Assembly: GCF_000498535.1 (NCBI RefSeq)
Contig: NZ_AVGG01000002.1
Span: 124,001-188,000, forward strand
Reading direction: 5' to 3'
Source of the DNA: Flavobacterium limnosediminis JC2902
GTDB taxonomy: Bacteria; Bacteroidota; Bacteroidia; Flavobacteriales; Flavobacteriaceae
Length of the DNA stretch: 64,000 bases
Part shown: positions 16,830-24,801 of the stretch, piece after piece
Position numbering within the stretch: position 1 is the stretch's first letter
Layout of the letters: each line of letters starts with the position of its first letter
Made by a program: the position numbers and the translations under genes
Notes under the pieces: model-generated
Seen by the model: only the letters and a program-made list of their open reading frames with translations
Databases searched by the model: none
Told to the model about the DNA's origin: nothing

Positions 16830-19800
16830 ATGAATTGCGATATTTCTAACTACAAAGACTATTTACAAGTGAAAAAAAATTACTCTGCTAACCGATTTTT
16901 ACAACAAACTCGTTCGAAAAAAAACGAGCATCCGGAAACGGAAAACACAACAATTTTTAAAAGGAAGTCAATCAATCTTATTGCCGCTACCCTATTTTTC
17001 TTATTCCTGGCCGCCACCGGTTTTTCACAAACCGTAACAGTGCACCTCACAACTTCGGGAACATGGATCTGTCCTGCCGGAGTGACTTCAATCACAGTTG
17101 AAACTTGGGGAGCCGGAGGTGGAGGTAGAACCGCCGGCAGCAACAAAGGCCATGTTAGTGGTGGTGGTGGTGGTGGTGCATACGCCAAAAGCTCCATCAC
17201 TGTAGTTCCCGGAACATCCTATCCTTATACTGTAACAGTTGGCACCGGAGGAACACCAAATAACAATGGAGGCAACACTACAATAACTTTAAACGGAGTA
17301 ACAACTACAGCAGAAGGAGGTAAAACTTCTGCTGCAACAAACACAACTTCTGCGGGAGGCAATGGCGGTTTAGCGTCAAATTCAATAGGCGACATAACTC
17401 GAAACGGAGGAAACGGCGGAACAGGTAATGGTAATTCTAGCGGCTCTGGCTCTGGCGGCGGCGGCGGCGGCGGCTCTGCAGCAGGTAGCGACGGCCCAGG
17501 TAATAATGGCGGAAACGGGACAAGTGCCGGAACAGGAGGAACAGGAGGAATGACAGTAGCTAGCTTCGGTGGAGCAGGCGGGAATGGAGGTTCCGACAAT
17601 ATAGGAAGCAACGCAACTGTAAATTACGGCGGCGGCGGCGGCGGCGGCGGCGATAGAAGCACAAGCGGCTCAGGCATGAACGGAGGCATCACATTATCTT
17701 ATATACTACCCCCTCCAGCAAACGACAATTGCGCAGGAGCCATAGCCTTAACGGTTAATCCGGCTACAACATGCACCACAACAACATCGGGAACTACAGT
17801 TGCAGCAACCCAGTCACAGGTATCCTGTGCAGGAACAGCGGATGACGACGTTTGGTATAGTTTTACCGCAACAACCACATCACACACAATCACAGCGACA
17901 CCCGGAACACTATCAGACATAGTTCTTCAGGTTTTCAGCGGAGCTTGTGCGGGTACCGTTACAGGCTCACTCGGATGCGCAGACGTAACATCAGGCGCAA
18001 CAGCAGAAACATTAACTTTAACGGGGCTAACTGCTGGAAACACTTATTTGATAAGGATATACAGCAATAGTAGCGGGTCGAATCAAGGAACATTCACACT
18101 ATGTATTACAACACCACCCACACCTCCGGCAAATGATGAACCGTGTTCAGCAATCAGCCTTACCGTAAACACTACATGTACCTACACTGCCTACACCAAT
18201 GCTAATGCAACCGCAAGTGCAGGAGTTCCAGCACCAAGTTGTTCACTGTATTCAGGTGGAGACGTATGGTTTTCAGTTGTGGTTCCCGCAAACGGAGAAG
18301 TCACAGTTGACACACAAACAGGTGGAATGACAGACAGCGGCATGGCTTGGTACACAGGTACCTGCGGAGCATTAACATTATTGGCATGCGACGATGACAG
18401 CAGTACCAATGGCAATATGTCTTCAATAACAAGAACTGGGCTAACCCCAGGCACCACGATTTGGATAAGGATATTTGAGTACGGCAACAACAACAATGGA
18501 ACGTTTGGCATTTGCGCTTCGACAAGTACTCCGTGCACCACCCCTACTGCACAACCTACCACTTTAGCCTTAACACATCCTTCAAACGGGACCATTAGCG
18601 GTTCGTTTACAGCAGCTTCACCAGCTTCTTCAAACTATTTGGTAGTCTATAACACTTCAGGAACACCTCCTACAGTCGTTAACGGAACAACATACTCCGT
18701 TGGTGGAGCAATTACAGATGGAACTGTAGCAGACATAGACACAAACACATCTTTTTCTGTCAGTGGATTACTCTCAAACACAACTTATTATTTCTTTGTA
18801 TACTCTTACAACAACAATAGCTGTTCAGGTGGCCCATTGTATTTAACAACATCTCCTTTAACCGGCAATACCACCACACCGTTGTTCTACTGTGCTTCTA
18901 CTGCATCAGATTCATCGTATTATATCAACAACTTCTCGACAACACTGGGATCCACAAACATCACTAATAATGGCTCCGGATATTCTGTAATGGGATACGG
19001 CAACTTTACCGGACAAACGGTAACCCAACAACAATTTTCAAGCGTTAATTTTTCGACGACATTTACCGGAGGAACCTTTGGTTTCAATATCTGGGTAGAC
19101 TGGAATAACGATGGCGACTTTAACGATGCCGGAGAAAAAGTATATGCATCGGGAGCCTACGGTTCAAGTTTCACAGGTTCCTTTGCGGTTCCGGGAACAG
19201 CATCAATAGGCAACCACAGAATGAGAATTGTTGCCGATTTTTTAGAAACAGACCCAACTGTCTGTGGCTCAATTTCCAGCGGTGAAACCGAAGACTACAC
19301 TTTCACAGTAACAGCAAGCGCGGCATGTACAACTCCAACAGCACAACCAAGCGCTTTGGCATTGACTCAACCGGCCAACGGCTCTATTAACGGCTCTTTT
19401 ACCGCAGCAAGCCCCGCTCCGACGAACTATTTAGTAGTTTACAACACTACAGGAGTAGCCCCATCACCTGCAAACGGCACAACATATACCGCAGGCGGAA
19501 CTGTTGGTGCAGGGAATACGGTTGCAGACATAGACAACAACACCAGTTTTTCATTAACAGGATTAACCGGAGGGGTAACCTATTATTTCTTCGTATACTC
19601 TTATAACACAATTTGTACCGGAGGCCCTTTATATTTAACAACAAGTCCTGCAACCGGAAATGCGGTTGTACCATTTTACTATTGTACTGCAAATAACAGT
19701 AGTAACACTTCGTACTATATCAGTGGCGTGACAAGTACCGGAGGAACAGCTAACATTTCCAACACCGGAACCAACTTTAGTGCCGGAGGATATATCGATT

Positions 19801-22800
19801 ACACCGCAACACATTTTGTTTCGCAATATGCTGGTTTAAACTTTAACCTAACAGCGACACATCCATCCAGTACATACGGTTATACTGCATGGGTAGACTG
19901 GAACAACGATGGTGATTTTTCAGATAGTGGTGAAAGTGCAATAACGACCGGGTATTTAAGTTCTCCAGCCTCTATAGGCTCGGTAACTATTCCAACAGGA
20001 ACACCAGCCGGTAATTACCGAATGAGAATCAGAAACGCATATATGAATAACCCCGCTCCCGCATGTGGTAACCACGCATATGGAGAAACGGAAGACTACA
20101 AAGTAACCTGTTTAGGGCCGCTACCATGCGCTGGCAACCCGTCGGCTATCGCAGTCACAGTTACATCATCATCAACAGCAACCGTAAACTGGACCGCAGC
20201 GGTACCGGCACCGGACAACGGCTACCAATATTACTATTCAACAAACGCAACTGCACCAACAACAGGCACACCCCCTTCCGGAAGCACGGGAGCAGGCGTA
20301 ACAACCGCCAACTTAACCGGATTAACGTCCGCAACCACTTACCACATATGGGTACGTTCCGATTGTGGCGGTGGCTTAGGCCTAGGCGCTTGGGTTGGAC
20401 CAATCACTTTCTATGTCCCTAACTGTATTGTTGGAACCGGATTGGGAACTTCAGCTTTGGGATGTCCTTCAGTAGTTTCAGGAGGACTGGGTTTATTCGG
20501 AGCAGATCCTGCCACCATAACCTGTTCTTCAGCATCCAATTGCGTGGATCTGGAGGCAACTTACCTGCCTTTAGGACAAACAACAAGCTATACGACAGAA
20601 GAGATAGCCTACAATCCTCCATACCAATTTGGATGTCTAGAAAATCCTGTAAGCGTTAATGTAGATGACGTATGGTCACCTGTCATCACCCTTCCTTTCA
20701 ACTTCTGTTTTTACGGATCAAATTACAACCAATGCCTAATCGGCTCAAACGGTGTTTTATCTTTTGATTTAACCGGAAACACTTCTGGAGGTTTCTCCGA
20801 ATGGGAGTTTGACGCCAATCTCCCTGACACTTCCTTATTCAAAAACACCATATTTGGGGTTTATCAGGACATTGACCCAAGTAAAGGAGGAGAAGTCGGC
20901 TGGGAATTAATCACGTTAAATTCCGGATGCAGAGCTTTAGTGGCATCATGGAAAGACATCCCGATGTTCTCTTCTTCATGTAATTCTTTACTCTATACCG
21001 GAATGATGGTTTTATATGAAAACACTAATATTATCGAAGTATACATTCAGAAAAAAGATGTTTGTTCCACTTGGAATTACGGAAATGCAATTGTTGGAAT
21101 TCAAAATTCAACAGGAACAATTGCAACCGTAGCTCCGGGAAGAAACGGACTTGATGCAAATTGGTCAGTTACCAACAAAGCCTATAGATTCGTCCCTTCT
21201 GGCGCATCCATCACTTCAATCAAATGGTATGAAGGCTCGGGAACAACCGGCCCTGTTGTAGGAACAACAGACAGCATCAATGTTTGCCCAACTGCAACAA
21301 CAACCTATACCGCTGAAGTAACTTACGCTTTATGCAACGGTGGCACACTAAAAGAAACCGAGGAAACTACTGTAACAGTTTCCAACTCCAAAGTATGGAA
21401 CGGATCTGTAGACACCGATTGGAACAAAACCAATAACTGGACACCGGCAGGGATACCAACAGCTGTAGATTGTATTATAATTCCGGACACAACTAACGAC
21501 CCTACCATCAGCGGAACAGCTTACACCGGATTAGGATATAGCTTGGTTGTCAATAACGGAGCCGTTTTGACTGTGAATCCGAACAACAATCTGTCTATCG
21601 TAAACACCATAAACATTGATGCAGGAGGAGACATAATTTTAGAAGATGATGCTAGTTTAGTACAAACCAACAATGTTGCCAATACCGGAACCGCACATAT
21701 CAAGAGAACTTCCGCTCCAATGCATCGATTAGACTACTCTTATTGGAACACTCCTGTGACGGCCGCATCAGCTTTCCCAGTCGGAAATTTAACATCGGGC
21801 ACAACACTTATCTACAAATACACCCCAACCGTTGCCAACGGAAACGGAACATGGACTCGTGTGGGCACCGCTACAGCAATGGATCCAACCTATGGAATTA
21901 TTGCCAGAGCCCCAAGCTCATTCCCTACTACCGGACCAAAACAAACCCATACCGTTAATTTTACAGGAACTCCAAATAACGGTAACATTTTGATACCGAT
22001 TAAAAAAGGAAACAATGCTAATATGAATGGAACTGTCCCAGGAAACACGACTATTATTTTAGACGCGGATGACGAATGGAACTTAATTGGAAACCCATAC
22101 CCTTCCGCTATTGACATCGTAAGCTTCTTAAACCTACCCGCAAACATTCCTGTTGTGGATGGTACCGTATATTTATGGACACACAATTCACCTCCAAGTG
22201 CCGCTGTTGTAGACCCTTTCTATGGTAACTATGCCTATAACTACACTGTTAGCGACTATGCTACAGTTAATGACATGGGAGGAACAACCACAGCTGGAGG
22301 AACAACTCCTAGCCAATACATCGCATCAGGACAATCGTTCTTTATCAGTGCAGATGACGCAATGCCAAACGGAACCACTGCAAATGCAACCTTCAACAAT
22401 AGCATGCGTGTGCTTGACAACAATAGTAACTTCTATCGTTCAGAGAATACGGCTAACAATTCAAATGCACGAAATTTCAACAAGCAACGTTTGTGGTTAA
22501 ACTTATCAAACAACAACGGCGGTTTCAGTCAAATTCTGGTAGGCTATGCCGAGGGTGCAACTTTAAACTGGGATCGTGGTCTCGACGGAGAAGCCTTGGC
22601 AGGTAACGCTGTTAAGCTTTACTCATTAGGAGCGGACAAAAAACTGACTATTCAGGGACGCCCTTGGCCGTTTGTTCAGGATGATTTGGTACCGCTTGGC
22701 TTTAAGGCTACTGCACAAGGAAATTACACGATAGGCATTGATCATTTTGACACAGAGTTCAACAACTCCAATATTTATCTGGAAGACAGATTACTAAACA

Positions 22801-23147
22801 TTATCCATGATCTAAAAACCACTCAGTATAGTTTTACCTCTGCTGCAGGCGACTTTGATAATCGTTTTGTACTTCGCTACACAAACAGCACCCTTAGCAA
22901 TAATGATGTAACCGCTTTTGAGAATTCTATCGTTTTTTATAATGACAACAAACTGAATGTAAAATCTACTTTGGAACCGATTAAGGCAATAGCGATATAC
23001 GATGTTCTTGGTAAAATATTAGTGCAATCTTCCAAGGTAAATGCGAATCATTTCGTGGCAGAAACTTTAAGCCCGACACAAACCGCTCTGGTTGTGAAAG
23101 TTACACTGGAAAACAATGTTGTGGTGAGCAAAAAAGTCATTTACTAA
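16830..23147 (+). CDS. Giant T9SS-secreted multidomain protein with glycine-rich head (2105 aa)
   Basis: A 47-residue polar N-region precedes the signal core INLIAATLFFLFLAATGFSQ. Next is a glycine-rich domain (about residues 67-288) with Gly runs of 6, 7 and 8 encoded by GGT or GGC triplet repeats. It is followed by two PPC-like domains (PPPANDNC..., PPANDEPC...), alternating FnIII-like and GEVED domains (WVDWNNDGDFNDAGE and WVDWNNDGDFSDSGE loops), another FnIII, and a Cys-rich block (CVDLEATYLPLGQTTSY ... DDVWSPVITLPFNFCFYG) typical of large flavobacterial surface proteins. WNGSVDTDWNKTNNW (near 1525) opens the C-terminal module shared with its neighbour (YWNTPV 1638, GNPYPSAID 1754, RFVLRYT 2012), then a T9SS type A sorting domain. 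It is probably a paralogue partner of the 10431 protein at the cell surface. A terminator follows. Confidence 0.9.
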   Translation: MNCDISNYKDYLQVKKNYSANRFLQQTRSKKNEHPETENTTIFKRKSINLIAATLFFLFLAATGFSQTVTVHLTTSGTWICPAGVTSITVETWGAGGGGRTAGSNKGHVSGGGGGGAYAKSSITVVPGTSYPYTVTVGTGGTPNNNGGNTTITLNGVTTTAEGGKTSAATNTTSAGGNGGLASNSIGDITRNGGNGGTGNGNSSGSGSGGGGGGGSAAGSDGPGNNGGNGTSAGTGGTGGMTVASFGGAGGNGGSDNIGSNATVNYGGGGGGGGDRSTSGSGMNGGITLSYILPPPANDNCAGAIALTVNPATTCTTTTSGTTVAATQSQVSCAGTADDDVWYSFTATTTSHTITATPGTLSDIVLQVFSGACAGTVTGSLGCADVTSGATAETLTLTGLTAGNTYLIRIYSNSSGSNQGTFTLCITTPPTPPANDEPCSAISLTVNTTCTYTAYTNANATASAGVPAPSCSLYSGGDVWFSVVVPANGEVTVDTQTGGMTDSGMAWYTGTCGALTLLACDDDSSTNGNMSSITRTGLTPGTTIWIRIFEYGNNNNGTFGICASTSTPCTTPTAQPTTLALTHPSNGTISGSFTAASPASSNYLVVYNTSGTPPTVVNGTTYSVGGAITDGTVADIDTNTSFSVSGLLSNTTYYFFVYSYNNNSCSGGPLYLTTSPLTGNTTTPLFYCASTASDSSYYINNFSTTLGSTNITNNGSGYSVMGYGNFTGQTVTQQQFSSVNFSTTFTGGTFGFNIWVDWNNDGDFNDAGEKVYASGAYGSSFTGSFAVPGTASIGNHRMRIVADFLETDPTVCGSISSGETEDYTFTVTASAACTTPTAQPSALALTQPANGSINGSFTAASPAPTNYLVVYNTTGVAPSPANGTTYTAGGTVGAGNTVADIDNNTSFSLTGLTGGVTYYFFVYSYNTICTGGPLYLTTSPATGNAVVPFYYCTANNSSNTSYYISGVTSTGGTANISNTGTNFSAGGYIDYTATHFVSQYAGLNFNLTATHPSSTYGYTAWVDWNNDGDFSDSGESAITTGYLSSPASIGSVTIPTGTPAGNYRMRIRNAYMNNPAPACGNHAYGETEDYKVTCLGPLPCAGNPSAIAVTVTSSSTATVNWTAAVPAPDNGYQYYYSTNATAPTTGTPPSGSTGAGVTTANLTGLTSATTYHIWVRSDCGGGLGLGAWVGPITFYVPNCIVGTGLGTSALGCPSVVSGGLGLFGADPATITCSSASNCVDLEATYLPLGQTTSYTTEEIAYNPPYQFGCLENPVSVNVDDVWSPVITLPFNFCFYGSNYNQCLIGSNGVLSFDLTGNTSGGFSEWEFDANLPDTSLFKNTIFGVYQDIDPSKGGEVGWELITLNSGCRALVASWKDIPMFSSSCNSLLYTGMMVLYENTNIIEVYIQKKDVCSTWNYGNAIVGIQNSTGTIATVAPGRNGLDANWSVTNKAYRFVPSGASITSIKWYEGSGTTGPVVGTTDSINVCPTATTTYTAEVTYALCNGGTLKETEETTVTVSNSKVWNGSVDTDWNKTNNWTPAGIPTAVDCIIIPDTTNDPTISGTAYTGLGYSLVVNNGAVLTVNPNNNLSIVNTINIDAGGDIILEDDASLVQTNNVANTGTAHIKRTSAPMHRLDYSYWNTPVTAASAFPVGNLTSGTTLIYKYTPTVANGNGTWTRVGTATAMDPTYGIIARAPSSFPTTGPKQTHTVNFTGTPNNGNILIPIKKGNNANMNGTVPGNTTIILDADDEWNLIGNPYPSAIDIVSFLNLPANIPVVDGTVYLWTHNSPPSAAVVDPFYGNYAYNYTVSDYATVNDMGGTTTAGGTTPSQYIASGQSFFISADDAMPNGTTANATFNNSMRVLDNNSNFYRSENTANNSNARNFNKQRLWLNLSNNNGGFSQILVGYAEGATLNWDRGLDGEALAGNAVKLYSLGADKKLTIQGRPWPFVQDDLVPLGFKATAQGNYTIGIDHFDTEFNNSNIYLEDRLLNIIHDLKTTQYSFTSAAGDFDNRFVLRYTNSTLSNNDVTAFENSIVFYNDNKLNVKSTLEPIKAIAIYDVLGKILVQSSKVNANHFVAETLSPTQTALVVKVTLENNVVVSKKVIY
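17160..17651 (+). repeat. Triplet repeats (GGT)6, (GGC)7, (GGC)8 in the glycine-rich domain
   Basis: Three uninterrupted in-frame runs lie at 17160-17177 (GGT x6), 17454-17474 (GGC x7) and 17628-17651 (GGC x8). Slippage would change the number of glycines without shifting the frame. GGC runs are unexpected in an AT-rich genome. Confidence 0.85.
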
Positions 23148-23170
23148 ATTTACTTTCCACACAATACCGA

Positions 23171-23208
23171 AAAGAGGTCGTCTGAAACAGACGGCCTCTT
23201 TATTTTTT
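23171..23208 (+). terminator. Rho-independent terminator after second giant gene
   Basis: AAGAGGTCGTCTG AAA CAGACGGCCTCTT pairs over 13 positions (one T-G wobble) and runs into TTTATTTTTTT. Confidence 0.88.
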
Positions 23209-23387
23209 TACAATTTAAAAAGTTGCCTTTATCGATTAATAACATTCTTTCAACGAATATACTCACTGCAAAATTCAACCTTATCCTATTTCCTCTAAAT
23301 TTACATATCCAAAACAACCAAGGAAAGTTTCTGCATACCTGCTTCTATGGAACAAAATCTATTAGAAACCATAAAGGAAGTACAGAT

Positions 23388-23981
23388 ATGAAACCAATAA
23401 AACTACTTTTTACTCTTACTTGCTTATCATTCTGCTTTATAACTAAAACACAAGCACAGATAGGCATCGGAACCACAAATCCAACTGCAAAATTTGAAAT
23501 AGACGCATCCACAGATGCAATACCCGCACTTGAAATTGTCCCTAGAGCAACGGCTCCGACGGGCACTGCAAACGGACAAATTGCAATGATTGACAATTCA
23601 TTGTATATTTACGATCTGACCAGAGCCAAATGGTTGAGTTCGGAAACCATAATTCTAAACTATTCTGCTACGGGTAATACAGAAAATGAATATTTAAACA
23701 TTAACGATAATGACTCCGGAATTCGTTTACCATTCGATGCTACACTTATTGCAATAACCGCTAGAGCGACTGGTGGTGGGGACACAAGTAGAACCGTAAG
23801 GATCAGAAAAAACAGTTCCAATACAGATTTACTAACATTTGTTGCAGCGAATTACTTATACAGCTCGACGACAACAAATTTAAACTTCAATGCTGGGGAT
23901 TATATAAACATCTATATCGCCGATGAACCAAATGACTTTGACAATCCAAATGTTACGTTATTTCTAAAATGGCGTGAATAA
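23388..23981 (+). CDS. Exported protein with GIGTTNP-type N-terminal segment, beta-rich
   Basis: I start this 197-aa protein at the ATG giving MKPIKLLFTLTCLSFCFITKTQAQ, a signal peptide; an ATG 165 bp upstream would add a non-signal tail. The mature N-terminus IGIGTTNPTAKFEIDAS is a segment very common at the start of flavobacterial surface proteins. Further on come NGQIAMIDNSLYIYDLTRAKWLS and a beta-sandwich-like C-terminal half (FDATLIAITARATGG, NFNAGDYINIYIAD). No T9SS sorting domain is seen, so it may stay periplasmic or be an outer-surface subunit. It lies directly after the two giant T9SS genes. Its stop abuts the stop of the convergent gene with no gap. Function unknown. Confidence 0.8.
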   Translation: MKPIKLLFTLTCLSFCFITKTQAQIGIGTTNPTAKFEIDASTDAIPALEIVPRATAPTGTANGQIAMIDNSLYIYDLTRAKWLSSETIILNYSATGNTENEYLNINDNDSGIRLPFDATLIAITARATGGGDTSRTVRIRKNSSNTDLLTFVAANYLYSSTTTNLNFNAGDYINIYIADEPNDFDNPNVTLFLKWRE

Positions 23982-24308
23982 TCAAACATACTTCAAAAAA
24001 TTCCAAAAAAACCTCTGCTGTAAATAGCCGGGGTCTTTTTCGTTAGCATAAGCCTCCCTTTCAAAACTTATGTTCCGGTAGGCCGTATGACGGTTTTTGT
24101 ATTGCATCCACCGTATCAGATATTCAATAAAATACCACAAAAAAAAAGGAACAATCAGCATTTCGATTTGCTGTCGGATGTGGATCTCTTCGTGATTTAG
24201 CATGACAACGTCTTCCCTGTCCTTTTTGTCTTTCAAAAAAACAAACGGATATACCGTAATACCACGAAAACCTTTTGGCGTTAAATATTTAATTACAAGT
24301 AGTATCAT
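23982..24308 (-). CDS. Small membrane protein with HExxH zinc-peptidase motif
   Basis: The 108-aa protein contains LNHEEIHIRQQ with HEEIH at residues 39-43, a gluzincin-type zinc motif. A hydrophobic membrane segment (MLIVPFFLWYFIEYLI, about 50-65) follows, then SFEREAYANEKD (Glu83/Glu85), which could supply the third zinc ligand. The layout resembles a stripped-down BlaR1/M56-type membrane peptidase core; activity is inference only. Basic residues and FKNFLKY-like aromatic residues end the protein (RFFWNFLKYV). It is convergent with 23388-23981 with abutting stops, and only 28 bp separate its start from the divergent DUF5522 gene. Confidence 0.75.
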   Translation of the reverse strand: MILLVIKYLTPKGFRGITVYPFVFLKDKKDREDVVMLNHEEIHIRQQIEMLIVPFFLWYFIEYLIRWMQYKNRHTAYRNISFEREAYANEKDPGYLQQRFFWNFLKYV

Positions 24309-24323
24309 TAACCGTAAAGTTCC

Positions 24324-24331
24324 TAAATTTG
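24324..24331 (+). promoter_or_regulatory. -7 element for the DUF5522 gene, predicted leaderless
   Basis: TAAATTTG matches TAnnTTTG and ends 5 nt before the ATG at 24337. No clear TTG lies at -33. The spacing implies transcription starting at or within a base or two of the ATG. Confidence 0.45.
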
Positions 24332-24336
24332 CTCCT

Positions 24337-24516
24337 ATGAATAACCAAATTGACCCAAATAATTTAAAAGAGGGGGAAGATTTCTATTATACGCCCGAAG
24401 GCTACAAATGTTTCACGGAAAAATACCACCTGAAACGAGGTTACTGCTGCAAAAGCGGATGCCGACACTGCCCTTACGGATTTGATAAAAAAACTGGTGA
24501 AATAACTAAAAAATAG
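24337..24516 (+). CDS. DUF5522 domain Cys-rich small protein
   Basis: This 59-aa protein has YYTPEGYKCFTEKYHLKRG then YCCKSGCRHCPYGFDKK, the DUF5522 signature with a CC-x3-C-x2-C cluster suited to bind a metal or Fe-S centre. The function of the family is unknown to me. I start at MNNQIDP because a longer in-frame reading would cross the divergent gene. A TAAATTTG element 5 nt before the ATG suggests a leaderless transcript. It is followed by a dispersed stem-loop repeat. Confidence 0.85.
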   Translation: MNNQIDPNNLKEGEDFYYTPEGYKCFTEKYHLKRGYCCKSGCRHCPYGFDKKTGEITKK

Positions 24517-24579
24517 TTGGGCGTACCCCTACGGGACGGGCTATCCGCAGTACAAGGTACTTGCTGCTATCCCTCACGC
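24517..24579. repeat. Dispersed stem-loop repeat, copy E
   Basis: GGGCGTACCCC and GGGCTATCCGC lead into AGTAC (24549-24553) AAG GTACT (24557-24561), then TGCTGCTATCCCTCACGC. This orientation matches copy D and the reverse of copies A-C: a CCGC-like left shoulder, a variable perfect stem and a GCxGC right shoulder. Only the stem sequence differs. Confidence 0.65.
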
Positions 24580-24758
24580 AAACACAACACAAGAATGGAC
24601 ATATATCTATTACAATACAAAATTAAAATTTACAAGTCCTACCACCGGTCGGATATTCGGTATCCCTAGGTTTCAAATGAAATTATCGAAAGACAAATCA
24701 ATATCGAATACCTTAAATTTCAAAAACGATTCTCAATTGCTCTGATTTCTGTCTCAAA

Positions 24759-24795
24759 ACTCAGAACCTTAGCAACTCAGAACCTTAGCAACTCA
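24759..24795 (+). repeat. 16-bp tandem repeat just upstream of hutU
   Basis: ACTCAGAACCTTAGCA occurs twice (24759-24774 and 24775-24790) followed by a partial ACTCA, ending 6 nt before the hutU ATG. It forms the presumed 5' untranslated region. The rest of 24580-24758 holds no gene or clear promoter. Confidence 0.75.
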
Positions 24796-24801
24796 AAAAA
24801 A

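Noticed and set aside
17225..17611. 128-codon Pro-rich minus-strand frame in the glycine-rich region
   Set aside because: It is the complement of Gly codons (GGx to xCC) in the giant gene; such shadow frames occur wherever Gly or Thr codons are dense.
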